Assembly: GCA_945893045.1 (NCBI GenBank)
Contig: CAMDEA010000063.1
Coordinates: 1 to 42,490, forward strand
Length of the DNA stretch: 42,490 nt
Direction: 5' to 3'
From: Planctomyces sp. SH-PL62
Lineage (GTDB): Bacteria; Planctomycetota; Planctomycetia; Planctomycetales; Planctomycetaceae
Positions within the stretch are counted from its first letter, which is position 1; every line of letters begins with the position of its first letter. The translations under genes and the position numbers were made by a program. This document shows, piece by piece, positions 8,401 through 16,450 of the stretch. The notes under the pieces were generated by a model that saw nothing but the letters and a program-made list of their open reading frames with translations, was not told the origin of the DNA and ran no database searches.

Positions 8401-9048
8401 AGCAGATGCCAAGCGGCGACCACTTTGAACGGTTTGTGGACTTGGCGCGGCAGCCGCGCCGGCGACCGCTGGCGGAACGACGCCACTCGCATCGTAAAGT
8501 TCGATTTGTGGTTTGAGCTTTGAGTCAATCCTGCCCGCTTGGCACAGGCACAAGACTCGCTGCCCCGCCTTGCCGGTGAACTTGAAGTAGTCGTAGGCGC
8601 TGCCGTCCGTCCGGCCGTTGACCGTCGAGTTGAGTTCGACCGGCGTCGCCTGCTCACGCGCGTTGTTAGGTTCGACTTCGTTGATCTCTTTGCGTGATCC
8701 GACCACGAAGCTCCGCGGATTGCTGACGCCGAATCGACCGCTGAATCGCACTTCATAAATCCCATCCGGCACGCCGGCCGCGACGTTGACGACGAACGTG
8801 TTGACAACAGGTGTCTTCACGCCGTTGGCTTCTGTGACTTTCTGCGCGGCTGTGATCCCCGCATGATTGAAGATCAGCCGATTGGCCTCATCCATCTCCA
8901 CGCCGTTGGAGATCGCGACCTCCGTGGCAAGACCGACCTGTGCTCCTGGCGGGAACACTGAAAAGAGCTTCGCTTGCGGAAGCTGAGCGAACGCGGATGT
9001 CGATCCGATCAAGGCCGTGGCGGCAACAAGCGCAAATGTGCGAGTCAT
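5422..9048 (-). CDS. Large secreted PPC-domain protein with two coiled-coil insertions
   Basis: The protein has about 1208 residues. The ATG at 9048 has GAGAG five bases upstream, while the ATG at 9060 (four residues longer) has none; both give a signal peptide ending near STSAFA. Two pre-peptidase C-terminal (PPC) beta-sandwich domains are visible, opening with INEVEPNNAREQATPV (about residue 125) and LEQEPNDTPAQANKL (about 360), each followed by a DYFKF or DFFTF motif. Beta-rich Ig-like regions alternate with two long Ala/Lys/Asp/Thr-rich coiled coils (about residues 620-790 and 920-1085). An Ig-like C-terminus ends the protein. It is probably a cell-surface or periplasmic scaffold. The DUF1549 gene lies upstream with a 145-base gap, Uma2 downstream. 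Confidence 0.85.
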   Translation of the reverse strand: MTRTFALVAATALIGSTSAFAQLPQAKLFSVFPPGAQVGLATEVAISNGVEMDEANRLIFNHAGITAAQKVTEANGVKTPVVNTFVVNVAAGVPDGIYEVRFSGRFGVSNPRSFVVGSRKEINEVEPNNAREQATPVELNSTVNGRTDGSAYDYFKFTGKAGQRVLCLCQAGRIDSKLKPQIELYDASGVVPPAVAGAAAAPSPQTVQSGRRLASARSVAKRDALLDVTLPADGDYFLRIIDQVYAGSVDHFYRLTITTGPYIDFTLPPAGVAGANTQITLFGRNLPGGQPAGVSVDGRPLEKVAVSVTVPGDVENTQATDNLGTIQGGVDAFSYVWNTPAGNANPLTLFVSSMPVGLEQEPNDTPAQANKLTVPAEVAGQFQARGDVDFFTFDAKAQEVYWIEAFGDRHGSSADPYITLDRVTKDDKGVETVQRITAQDDTGVNLIPNVFETLSDDPAFQFVVPADGTYRLTIRDRYYESRGNARMVYRLAIRKESPDFKVVILPESPLADNNTTAATYPANLRKGENYSCRVIVFRRDGYNGAIDVTVENLPPGITCKGTSIGPGQTNSTIVFSATEDAADGTFGFAKIVAKARIEDNAKVKAVADAKATVKPAVDALPKTQQDAAKAAEDEKKFLATRQAAETKFTADADLAKKAADAKVVSDKKATDTAAALKVAIDKLAAAKTELDKDKDKQELKNAFAVAEKAANEADAATKAAVQEKTVADKTATDTANVLKTSEQAKTKAVTEHDQTVAKLKAATAAQAAAEKRIADANAAVTAAIAAQNAAARNVAHVGRAATTVWDGNLAVAGPISRLSRDFCLAITPEAYPFQVSTDVFRVDANHNRQILIPVKLLKRNGFDENVTLTFVGTPQNAQVENKPINKGAADGVYRIFLPNNVPVGTYTLYMKATAAVQYRRRPELADKAKAALDLSVAAATQATEALTKANAEKEAATKKAVETDAAFKKATTDKEAAAKKVAETTEAVKKATEAKDKATTDADKEATAKALTTAQEEAKKAADALVIADKALADSDAANKAAIAAKTKGEADAKAADDKNKAALADKAAKEKVLTDTNTATKANPVNVFTPSTPIVISVKPNAVNVTTAPANAGAVKRGDKVEVKVTIQRVNGFAGPVTLELVPPPGTVGLAAEKVTIPADKAEGAIIVTATGDATEGAIANAVIRASADFDGAVAASDGVVAINVQK

Positions 9049-9193
9049 GGCAACTCTCATCAGGGTAGGCGGGAAGAATCTGAGGCTGAAAAACGGCAGA
9101 GGAATGTGGGCAGGGGAATGAGCTCGATCAAAGTCGATTCACTCCGGAGCCTCCATTCCTCTGCGAATTGTCTTCACCAGAACTACGAACGGT

Positions 9194-11701
9194 TTAGTGG
9201 TTGAACAGGAACTCTTTCGTGTTGATGAGTGCCCACAGGATGTCCTCATAGGCAATCTTCGGGGCGGCTTCGTGCTTGGCGAGGTGCGCCAACGCGATCT
9301 TGGTTTCGTCGGCATTCGGTTCGCGGGAGTAGACCCAGCGGTACAACTCCTTGACCTTCTCCTCGTGCGTGCGGACTTTGTCGTTGGCCATCGTGGTCGC
9401 ACGTCCGGAAGCGTTGGCGATCTTGTCTTGCACTTCGCTGCTGTTGAGCAAGTGCAGGCTTTGAGCGAGGTTCGCCTCTTGCGAGCGTTCGCACTCGCAG
9501 GCGGTGTCCCCTTGCGGCTGGCCAAAGACCTTCAAGAAATACGGTCCGATGCTGGCGTCCGGCAATTGCACGGCCTTCGTGCCGGGAGGCAGCGAGCCGA
9601 AGTTTTGAGTGGTGTTCGTGACGCGGTGGAAGCCGTCGTAGAGCACCTCGGCCGTCAGACGCTTCGGGTAATAGCGGGAGAAGTTTTGCTTGTCCTTCAA
9701 GTTGTAGTCGTTCGGCAGCGAGCTGAGTTGGTAGGTGCTCGACGACGTAATCGTCTTGACCAACCATTTCAGATTGAAGCCACTTTCGATGAATCCGGCG
9801 GCGAGCTTGTTGAGCAGTTCCGGATTCGATGGCGGATTCGTCTCGCGCATGTCGTCTTCGGGTTCGACGATGCCTCGATCAAAGAAGTGCTTCCAATAAC
9901 GGTTGACGACCGACTTAGCGAAGAACGGGTTGTTCTTGTCGGCCATCCAGTCGGCGAGATAGTGCCGTGGATCACGATCCGGAGCGATCTCCAGAGCTGG
10001 CGAGCCAAGTCCCGTCGGCTTGAGCGACTGACCATTGCGCGGGTTGGTCGCGGCGGCCATGCCGTCGTTGTGGAACACTCGCTTGTCGCGAGACGCTTTG
10101 GCCATGCCCGGCTCGAAAACGTTCTTCTTGCCCACGCGGGTGAAGAACGCACTGAAGCCGTAGTAGTCGTTCTGGCTCCACTTCTCGAACGGATGATGGT
10201 GACAACGAGCACATTGAATTCGCAGGCCGAGGAACAACTGAGCCGTGTCCTCGACTTGTTCGTTGTTCTCATCGACCTCGCGATACCACACGACCGCCGG
10301 GTTCGTGGCCGAGTCACCTGACGCGGTCAGCACTTCACGGACGATCTGGTCGTAGGGCTTGTTCTCATAGAGATTCGACCAAATCCATTGATAGAAACCG
10401 TAGGTCGCGGAGTTGTCGTCCGCTGTGCGGTTCTTGTTCCGCAAGACGAGGTTCCACTTGTTCGCGAAGTAGTCGGCATAGTCGGGCGAAGCGAGCAAGC
10501 GATCCACCAGCTTGTCACGCTTGGCCGGATCGGTGTCGGCGAGGAACGCTCGGACTTGTTCTTCGGTCGGCAGCGTGCCACTGACGTCGATCGAAACGCG
10601 GCGCAGGAACGTCGCGTCGTCTGCCAGCGGTGATGGCGGGATGCCAAGCACCTTCAGTTTGCTGAACACGGCGTCGTCGATGAAGTTTTTGCTGGCGGGA
10701 ACAGACGCGATGTCGGCACCCAGCGGGACAGTCGCTCGGAATGTCGAGACCTGACCTTGATAACGCGCCATGATGGCCACTTCGCCGGCAAGGTCGAGCG
10801 TCTTGATCATGCCGGTGTTGGTGGCTTCGGCCATTTCGGTGTCGTTGGCTTCAAACAGCGCCATGCGAGTCACGTCTTCGGACGTTCCATCGCTGTAGGT
10901 CGCGATGACCGTGATCTGCTGATCGGCTCCGCGATCCATGACGCGGCCTTCGGGTAGGCACTTGATGCCGGTGACATAGGCGTCCTTGTCGGAACCGTAC
11001 GGCAAGCCCTGCTCGACCCAGCGCGAAATCAAACGAAACTCGTAGCTATCGACATCCATCCGCTTGCCGCCACCGTGAGGCGAGCGGCCGGTGGCTTTCA
11101 TCAGCAACAGGCTGTCGGCTGGCGAAGACGGGAAAACACGTCGTCCGCGATTCTCTTTGACGAGGAATTCGTGATCCTCATCGGGATAAAAACCGAGCAG
11201 CGAGAGCTTGAATCCGTTTTGCCCGGACGCCTTGCCGTGGCAGCCGCCGCTGTTGCAGCCGAGCTTCGTGAAGATCGGGACAATCTGATTCTTAAAGTTG
11301 ATCGGGACTTGGTGCTCGACTCCCTCGACGTGAATCGCGGTCGAGACATTCAGTCCGTTGCCGGTGACTTTGAGAGTGACATCGCCGTCCTTAATAGGCG
11401 TGATCAACCCGGTCGCATCGACGTTGATGATCCCGGCTGGTTCGACCGAGTACTGCACCTTGCGGGTGTGGTCGCGAAGTTGGCCACTGGAATAATTACC
11501 GGTGACATAGACCTGCTGCCGCGCATCACGGCCTCGCAGGACGATGGGTTTGCCGTCCACCGCCGGTTCCACTTTCAGAGCGGCGAGCTGTCCCGGATCG
11601 CCCAATCCCTTGGGTTTCGCAGGTTCCGCAAACGCGGAGTTAAGTGCCGCGAAAGCACTCGCGGCGGTCACGGCAAATAGCAGACGATTCGTCATCCTCA
11701 T
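9194..11701 (-). CDS. DUF1549/DUF1553 cytochrome-like protein
   Basis: The protein has 835 residues. The ATG at 11701 is preceded by GAGGAG at 7 bases, and the signal peptide ends near NSAFA. Domains in order: a Big2-like Ig domain (about 60-128), a region with a CNSGGCHG motif (149-156; Cx4CH rather than CxxCH), a second Ig-like segment (about 250-330), DUF1549 (about 338-550) containing CARCHHHPFEKWS at 497-509, and DUF1553 (about 600-830) with NPFFAKSVVNRYWKHFFDRG. This architecture is almost confined to planctomycetes and relatives; the function is unproven, though the CxxCH motif suggests covalent heme. It is first in the minus-strand run, so its upstream region probably holds the promoter. 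Confidence 0.92.
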   Translation of the reverse strand: MRMTNRLLFAVTAASAFAALNSAFAEPAKPKGLGDPGQLAALKVEPAVDGKPIVLRGRDARQQVYVTGNYSSGQLRDHTRKVQYSVEPAGIINVDATGLITPIKDGDVTLKVTGNGLNVSTAIHVEGVEHQVPINFKNQIVPIFTKLGCNSGGCHGKASGQNGFKLSLLGFYPDEDHEFLVKENRGRRVFPSSPADSLLLMKATGRSPHGGGKRMDVDSYEFRLISRWVEQGLPYGSDKDAYVTGIKCLPEGRVMDRGADQQITVIATYSDGTSEDVTRMALFEANDTEMAEATNTGMIKTLDLAGEVAIMARYQGQVSTFRATVPLGADIASVPASKNFIDDAVFSKLKVLGIPPSPLADDATFLRRVSIDVSGTLPTEEQVRAFLADTDPAKRDKLVDRLLASPDYADYFANKWNLVLRNKNRTADDNSATYGFYQWIWSNLYENKPYDQIVREVLTASGDSATNPAVVWYREVDENNEQVEDTAQLFLGLRIQCARCHHHPFEKWSQNDYYGFSAFFTRVGKKNVFEPGMAKASRDKRVFHNDGMAAATNPRNGQSLKPTGLGSPALEIAPDRDPRHYLADWMADKNNPFFAKSVVNRYWKHFFDRGIVEPEDDMRETNPPSNPELLNKLAAGFIESGFNLKWLVKTITSSSTYQLSSLPNDYNLKDKQNFSRYYPKRLTAEVLYDGFHRVTNTTQNFGSLPPGTKAVQLPDASIGPYFLKVFGQPQGDTACECERSQEANLAQSLHLLNSSEVQDKIANASGRATTMANDKVRTHEEKVKELYRWVYSREPNADETKIALAHLAKHEAAPKIAYEDILWALINTKEFLFNH

Positions 11702-12139
11702 GGATTGCTCCTCTTCATGACGGAGTGGCATCGGGAGGTCATCCCGCGTAAGACCAAGGCAATCAATCAAAGCCCATGCGGGATGAATCCAGCAGAGGCA
11801 ATCTGGTTTGTCGGTTGAGAATAAGCTGTGACGTCGGCAACGATCGTTAGTTGCTGGTGAGTCTTGAGGGAGGTCGCAGGCAGGTCAGTGTCTGGGCAGG
11901 ATTTTCGTGTCGGGGAGCTTAGGCAGCGGATTCGTCAGGCACAACATATCAACGTCGGCTTGGTTGTCAATCGGCGATCTGGCTTCTGAAAGGATCGGAT
12001 CATTCCCACGAGGGATCGCTGGCGATTCGCGAGCACATTCTAAAGTTCGTCTGGTTTTTGCCAGATATGCCGCGAGAGATTTCTCCGGCGCGTGGCCGAG
12101 CGATACAGTATTAACTGTGTGCGAGGGCTTTAAGTCTCG
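11702..12139. other. Divergent intergenic region
   Basis: This separates the minus-strand DUF1549 gene from the plus-strand kinase-like gene and should carry promoters for both. I see no convincing sigma-70 boxes. The only clear symmetry is the dyad at 12105-12118. A minus-strand open frame across 11885-12325 overlaps the kinase start and has no gene-like features. Confidence 0.5.
12105..12118 (+). promoter_or_regulatory. Short dyad upstream of the kinase-like gene
   Basis: ACAGTATTAACTGT is a 5-bp inverted repeat around ATTA, 21 bases before the ATG at 12140. Its position and AT-rich centre would suit an operator or a -10 region, but nothing in the sequence proves a binding protein. Confidence 0.25.
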
Positions 12140-13366
12140 ATGAATAGCAAAGGTCTCGGAATGAATTGCCATCAAGTTCGCCAGAGCGTGATTGACGGCC
12201 GGTTGATGCCTGCCGGCGCATTTGGGAAGGGGCTCTCGGATTGGTTGGCAACCAATCACACCCTCAGCGATGGAGAGGGTCTGGTTCGGCTGTTGGTGAA
12301 GCAACAGTTGCTGACCGAATTTCAAGCGAGCGGTCTTCTCGCCGGAATCCCTGGCCCCTATCGGCTAGGCCCCTACGAAGTGTTTGACCGTGTCGCGGCG
12401 GGCCGTTTGGGCATGCTCTTTCGAGCGCGGCATCCCGAGTTTGATCAAGCGGTCGCTCTCAAGATCTTTCCGTTTGACGTGTCGAGTGATCGCGAGCAAG
12501 CCGCGCGACTGACACGCGAGCTACGGATCGACGTGTTAGCGGACCATCCCAACGTTTTGCGAACCTTTCAGGTGGGTCGAGCCGGTCGGATTGTCTATGC
12601 CGCTCTTGAGGATCTCCAAGGGGAAACGTTGGCGACTCGGCTGAAGCGAGAATCGTCGACCGCCACGCCGTCGCTGCCGCTGGGAGAAGCCTGCCGGCTC
12701 ATTCGCGAGGCGGCGTTGGGCATGTCCTACTTGCATGAAATGGGAGTCGTTCTGCGTGATGTGCAACCGGCCAATCTCTGGGTGACGTCTTCCGGGCACA
12801 TCAAGATCATGGAATTCGGATCGGCTCACGATTCACTGGAATTCCTGGACGACGCCGATTCGATTCCCACCGATCAGGCGGACGAACTCCGTTGGAATTT
12901 CGATTACGTTTCGCCAGAGCAGGGGGATGATGTCCAGGTGAGCGATGGCCGCAGCGATATTTACTCGCTGGGTTGCGTTGCCTTTCACTGTCTAACGGGG
13001 CGAGTGGTCTTCGCCGACAAGAACCCGCTGCGGAAGATGATTCGTCACGCACGCGATCCAGCACCCTCGGCGAGGGAATTCAATTCGTCCCTGCCGCAGC
13101 CTGTCGTGGAATTGATTGCGAAGATGCTGTCGAAGAAGCCGGCCGATCGTCCGGCCACGGCGTCGCTGGTGGCCGAGGCCCTGGAGCCGTTCTGCTCGGC
13201 AGCGGATTTGAATGAGGAGATCAACGCTTTGTCGGACGTCGAACTGCGGCCCGATTTCCTGGACTGGGTCGGCACGCTCGACGCCTTTGAGCAGATTGAA
13301 GAAATCCCGCAGACCGAAACCGATCCGGCGGTTGTCGACTTCATCCACTCCATGACCGGCGAGTGA
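12140..13366 (+). CDS. Protein-kinase-fold protein, possible pseudokinase
   Basis: The protein has 408 residues and no membrane segment. A possible alternative start at 12161 (M8) has AAGG seven bases upstream. After an 80-residue N-terminal helical part comes a Hanks-type kinase fold: a degenerate glycine loop (VAAGRLGMLFRAR), VALKIF with K108, a helix-C Glu near E127, LRDVQPANLW (205-214), MEFGS (224-228), SPE (258-260) and DIYSLG (273-278). The catalytic Asp (D207) and Asn (N212) remain, but the HRD His is Leu, the catalytic-loop Lys is Gln (Q209) and the DFG Asp is Glu (E225). Activity is therefore doubtful. The C-terminal 60 residues are acidic. ribBA follows 115 bases downstream on the same strand. 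Confidence 0.85.
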   Translation: MNSKGLGMNCHQVRQSVIDGRLMPAGAFGKGLSDWLATNHTLSDGEGLVRLLVKQQLLTEFQASGLLAGIPGPYRLGPYEVFDRVAAGRLGMLFRARHPEFDQAVALKIFPFDVSSDREQAARLTRELRIDVLADHPNVLRTFQVGRAGRIVYAALEDLQGETLATRLKRESSTATPSLPLGEACRLIREAALGMSYLHEMGVVLRDVQPANLWVTSSGHIKIMEFGSAHDSLEFLDDADSIPTDQADELRWNFDYVSPEQGDDVQVSDGRSDIYSLGCVAFHCLTGRVVFADKNPLRKMIRHARDPAPSAREFNSSLPQPVVELIAKMLSKKPADRPATASLVAEALEPFCSAADLNEEINALSDVELRPDFLDWVGTLDAFEQIEEIPQTETDPAVVDFIHSMTGE

Positions 13367-13392
13367 TCGTCAGCCGGATGATTCCTGAATTC

Positions 13393-13459
13393 GTAGCCAA
13401 GCTCGCCAGAGCTTGGGAAGTTGTTACGAACGCCCCCAATCTCTGGCGAGATTGGCTAC
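13393..13459. repeat. Paired GTAG hairpins (REP/BIME-like)
   Basis: Left unit 13393-13417 reads GTAGCC, then AAGCTC GCCA GAGCTT; right unit 13435-13459, read on the minus strand, is GTAGCC, then AATCTC GCCA GAGATT. Each unit forms its own hairpin, and the two units also pair with each other. The two differences between them (G/T and C/A) are complementary within each stem, so pairing is kept. It lies in the spacer before ribBA. Confidence 0.75.
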
Positions 13460-13481
13460 GACACAGACCTTGAGGACCACG

Positions 13482-14708
13482 ATGACTTCCGCGCATCTCA
13501 ACACAGTGGATGATGCGCTCGCCGCGCTGCGAGCCGGTCGGCTCGTGATCGTGGTGGATGCGTCGGACCGCGAGAACGAAGGAGATTTCGTCGCCGCGGC
13601 GGAGTCGATCACCGCCGAGCAAGTCAACTTCATGCTGACTCGCGGCCGGGGTGTGATGTGCGCTCCGCTCACGCGCGAGACGGCGGACCGCTTGCGATTG
13701 TCGCCGCTGGTCGCGGCCGAATCGAATTCCTCGCCGAATCACACGCCGTTTCTGACGCCGGTCGATCATCGTGATGCCGGCACCGGCGTCAGCGCCGAGA
13801 GCCGCGCGAAAACGCTGCGAGCGTTGGTGGACTCGAATTCTGCGTCGGGGGATTTCGTTCGTCCGGGGCACATGAATCCGCTGCTGGCGAAGGAAGGTGG
13901 CGTGCTGCGTCGAGCCGGCCACACCGAAGCGACGGTCGATCTAATGCGCATTGCTGGCCTCAAGCCCGTGGGAGTGCTGATCGAGATTCTCAGTCAAAAG
14001 CATGCGGGAATGGCGGACCGCGCCGAGTTGGAAGAGATCGCTCAGCAGCAAAACATTCCGATCATCACCATCGAAGACCTGATCCGTCACCGTCGCTTGC
14101 GTGAGCGTCTAGTGACACGCGAAGTGGAAGTCTCAATGCCGCTCCGCGAATTCGGCCAGGTCACCGTCATTGCATATCGAGTCGAGCACGAAGATCAGGA
14201 ACCGCTGGCTCTCGTTTGGGGCGACTTGAAATCGGTGGAGGCACCGCTCGTCCGCATGCACTCCAGTTGCTTTACGGGAGACGTGCTGGATTCGTTGCGT
14301 TGCGACTGTGGCGATCAATTGCACCTGGCGATGGATCAGATTTCGCAAGCCGGGACCGGAGCGGTCGTCTATTTGCCGCAGGAGGGGCGCGGCATCGGTT
14401 TGGTGGCGAAGCTCAAAGCGTATCAACTGCAAGACGAGGGGCTGGACACCGTCGAGGCGAACCATAAGCTCGGATTCAAAGCGGACCAGCGGGACTACAT
14501 GATCGGACTGCAAATCCTCAAGGATCTCGGGCTGAGCCAGATTCGCATCTTGACCAACAATCCCAAGAAGCTCGAATCGTTCGAGCATACTTGGGATCTG
14601 CACGTCGTCGAGCAAGTCCCGATCATCGCCCCGCCGCACGAGCACCGGCAGAAATACATGGACACGAAACGGGACAAGATGGGGCACAAGCTGCCGCCGG
14701 CCAATTGA
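13482..14708 (+). CDS. ribBA: Bifunctional 3,4-dihydroxy-2-butanone-4-phosphate synthase / GTP cyclohydrolase II
   Basis: The protein has 408 residues, the usual length for RibBA. The ATG at 13482 has GAGGA upstream; the longer frame runs back through the repeat. The N-terminal half (1-205) is the RibB domain, making the four-carbon unit of riboflavin from ribulose 5-phosphate, with DRENEGDF (29-36) and GHTEATVDL (146-154). The C-terminal half is GTP cyclohydrolase II, opening the GTP ring, with zinc-binding cysteines C263, C274 and C276, QEGRGIGL (300-307) and NNPKK (359-363). It is a stand-alone riboflavin gene here: no ribD, ribE or ribH neighbours, and no FMN-riboswitch-like sequence in the 115-base leader. 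Confidence 0.96.
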   Translation: MTSAHLNTVDDALAALRAGRLVIVVDASDRENEGDFVAAAESITAEQVNFMLTRGRGVMCAPLTRETADRLRLSPLVAAESNSSPNHTPFLTPVDHRDAGTGVSAESRAKTLRALVDSNSASGDFVRPGHMNPLLAKEGGVLRRAGHTEATVDLMRIAGLKPVGVLIEILSQKHAGMADRAELEEIAQQQNIPIITIEDLIRHRRLRERLVTREVEVSMPLREFGQVTVIAYRVEHEDQEPLALVWGDLKSVEAPLVRMHSSCFTGDVLDSLRCDCGDQLHLAMDQISQAGTGAVVYLPQEGRGIGLVAKLKAYQLQDEGLDTVEANHKLGFKADQRDYMIGLQILKDLGLSQIRILTNNPKKLESFEHTWDLHVVEQVPIIAPPHEHRQKYMDTKRDKMGHKLPPAN

Positions 14709-14759
14709 TCTTCAGTAGCAACTGTTGAATTCGACGGTCTGACATTCAGATGAAAGACC

Positions 14760-14780
14760 CCATCCGGCTCGCCCGGATGG
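14760..14780 (+). terminator. Small hairpin after ribBA
   Basis: CCATCCGG (14760-14767) pairs with CCGGATGG (14773-14780) around CTCGC, 52 bases after the ribBA stop. No T-run follows, so function as a terminator is uncertain. Confidence 0.3.
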
Positions 14781-14835
14781 TGAAAATGATGGAGAGCTAA
14801 CAAGCAAGTACACAACAACTCTCCCCAACTCTCCC

Positions 14836-14880
14836 CAACACTCCCATTCCTCCGCCTTCGGCGGAGGAATGGGAGTGTTG
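14836..14880. repeat. Perfect 21-bp palindrome between convergent genes
   Basis: Arms 14836-14856 and 14860-14880 are exact reverse complements around a three-base TTC loop (core TCCGCC TTC GGCGGA). It sits between the convergent ribBA and M81 genes, where a bidirectional terminator is expected, but lacks flanking T-runs. A short tandem repeat of CAACTCTCCC lies just before it. Confidence 0.6.
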
Positions 14881-14955
14881 CAGCGGCTTCAACTAGCCCA
14901 CCATCTGTTTCACCAACGGCACGAGGCTGTTGGGGTCAAAAGCAAGACAGATGAC

Positions 14956-16434
14956 TCATTTCGCCGACCAGTCGGAGAGCGCATCCAGCGGATAATTCGG
15001 GCGCGGGATGCGCTGCCAGCGGAACGCGGTCAGATCGGATTGCGTCGTCCCCGGCGAATCGACTCGGATCAAGCCGCTTCGCCAACGGCTGAAGAACTGG
15101 AAGTTGCTGGCCGTCTTGAGGACGACCATCTTGGCATCCGCGATGTCCAATCCGAGATGCGTGTAAAGCACGGGATGGTTGACCGCGAAGCTGCGATGAT
15201 CCAGCAGAGCGATGCGAATCTCGCCCACTTCCAAGAGCGCCGTTTGTCGCAGATCGCAAACACCTCGATCGCGCAGATCGACGATGAAGCCCCGTGAGAC
15301 AGCGGTGACGTTGCCGGTGACGCGGACCGGCTGACTGAAGACGTGGTCGAGCTTGCCACCTAACTCGACTGTGATTCGAGCGCCGACACCTGCCGCCAGG
15401 GCCGCCTGTAGCGCTTCCGAATCAACCATCGGCACGAACGCCGGGCACGAAATCTGTTGATCGAGCAGCGCCTTCAAGATGCAGGTGCTGTCGCCGGGTG
15501 CTCCGCCGTAAACCGAATCACCCGTGTCCGAGAGAATGATCAAGCCGCGCTCGGCAGCGACCGCCTGACGAATCGCCTCGGCCGGCGCGACACGTTCGGA
15601 TCGCCAGAATTGTTCGCGGAGGCTCCAGGCTTTGTCGGCGATCTCGGCCGCGAGCGAATCGGCCAACTCGGCGTTGTTGTCGGTGTGAACGATGACCGAC
15701 CAGCCACCTTCGGCAACGTCCAGCCACGGCTGCATCGGATACGGAGAAACGTCGAGCACTCCGCTCCGCATTTCCATTTGCCGAGCCAAATCGAACCATT
15801 CCTTCATCGGTCCCGACGACGTGAGGAACTGATCCTGCGGCGTAATCATCGAGATCTTCCGCCAGCGCACGGTCGGACGAATCTCACCGCGCAACATCCG
15901 AAACAAAAGATGAGCCACCTTCCGTCCCGTGGCCGGAGGATCGTGCGGTTGCGTTTCATGGCCGATCAGCAGGTCCGCGCACTCGATCATCCGGCGCGTG
16001 ATGTTGGCGTGATGATCGAACGCCACCACGACTGGGATGTCGCGGCCCACGACCTCTCGGACGGCTTGCAAGACGTGGCCTTCAACGTCGTCCTCTTTCT
16101 CCGACGCGGCAGCACCGTGCAACGATAAGAACACCGCATCGAGCGGCAACGACTGCTTCAATCCCGTGACCAATCGCTCGGTGAGGAAGTCGAGCGTCTC
16201 GGCCGTGATCGTTCCGCCGGCGCTGCCCCAGGCTCGAACGATCGGCCGCAGATCGACAGGCTCGGGTTGCTGAGCCGCGATCTCCAGGAATCCGCCGATC
16301 GGGCCGACGCCGCGCATGCGTTCCAGAATCTCTTCGCCGAAGTACAGCCCGTAAGCTTCGAAATCACTTCGATCCGCGATCAGCGGACTAAACGAGTCCG
16401 TTTCCTGTGCAACCTCGGCAATGGCAATTCGCAT
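14956..16434 (-). CDS. M81 family metallopeptidase (MlrC-like)
   Basis: The protein has 492 residues, matching the family, and is probably cytoplasmic. It starts MRIAIAEVAQETDSFSP, the standard N-terminus of the MlrC/DUF1485 family, with GGGAG seven bases before the ATG. Visible family motifs are LSLHGAAA (104-110), AFDHHANIT (138-146) with probable zinc ligands D140 and H142, GHETQPHDPP (158-167) whose H164 matches the family's third metal site, and SDTGDSVYGGAPGDS in the C-terminal MlrC domain. MlrC itself degrades linearised microcystin, but most family members have unknown peptide or other substrates, so no substrate is claimed. It follows the PQQ-propeller gene on the same strand, separated by a long palindrome. 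Confidence 0.92.
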   Translation of the reverse strand: MRIAIAEVAQETDSFSPLIADRSDFEAYGLYFGEEILERMRGVGPIGGFLEIAAQQPEPVDLRPIVRAWGSAGGTITAETLDFLTERLVTGLKQSLPLDAVFLSLHGAAASEKEDDVEGHVLQAVREVVGRDIPVVVAFDHHANITRRMIECADLLIGHETQPHDPPATGRKVAHLLFRMLRGEIRPTVRWRKISMITPQDQFLTSSGPMKEWFDLARQMEMRSGVLDVSPYPMQPWLDVAEGGWSVIVHTDNNAELADSLAAEIADKAWSLREQFWRSERVAPAEAIRQAVAAERGLIILSDTGDSVYGGAPGDSTCILKALLDQQISCPAFVPMVDSEALQAALAAGVGARITVELGGKLDHVFSQPVRVTGNVTAVSRGFIVDLRDRGVCDLRQTALLEVGEIRIALLDHRSFAVNHPVLYTHLGLDIADAKMVVLKTASNFQFFSRWRSGLIRVDSPGTTQSDLTAFRWQRIPRPNYPLDALSDWSAK

Positions 16435-16450
16435 TGTTCGCTCCCGCAGA

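Noticed and set aside
6004..8523. 839-codon plus-strand open frame
   Set aside because: It is antisense to the PPC-domain gene, has Arg/Gly-rich composition typical of shadow frames in GC-rich DNA, and shows no domain.
13367..13481. FMN riboswitch before ribBA
   Set aside because: The 115-base leader contains the paired GTAG hairpins but none of the conserved RFN-element segments.
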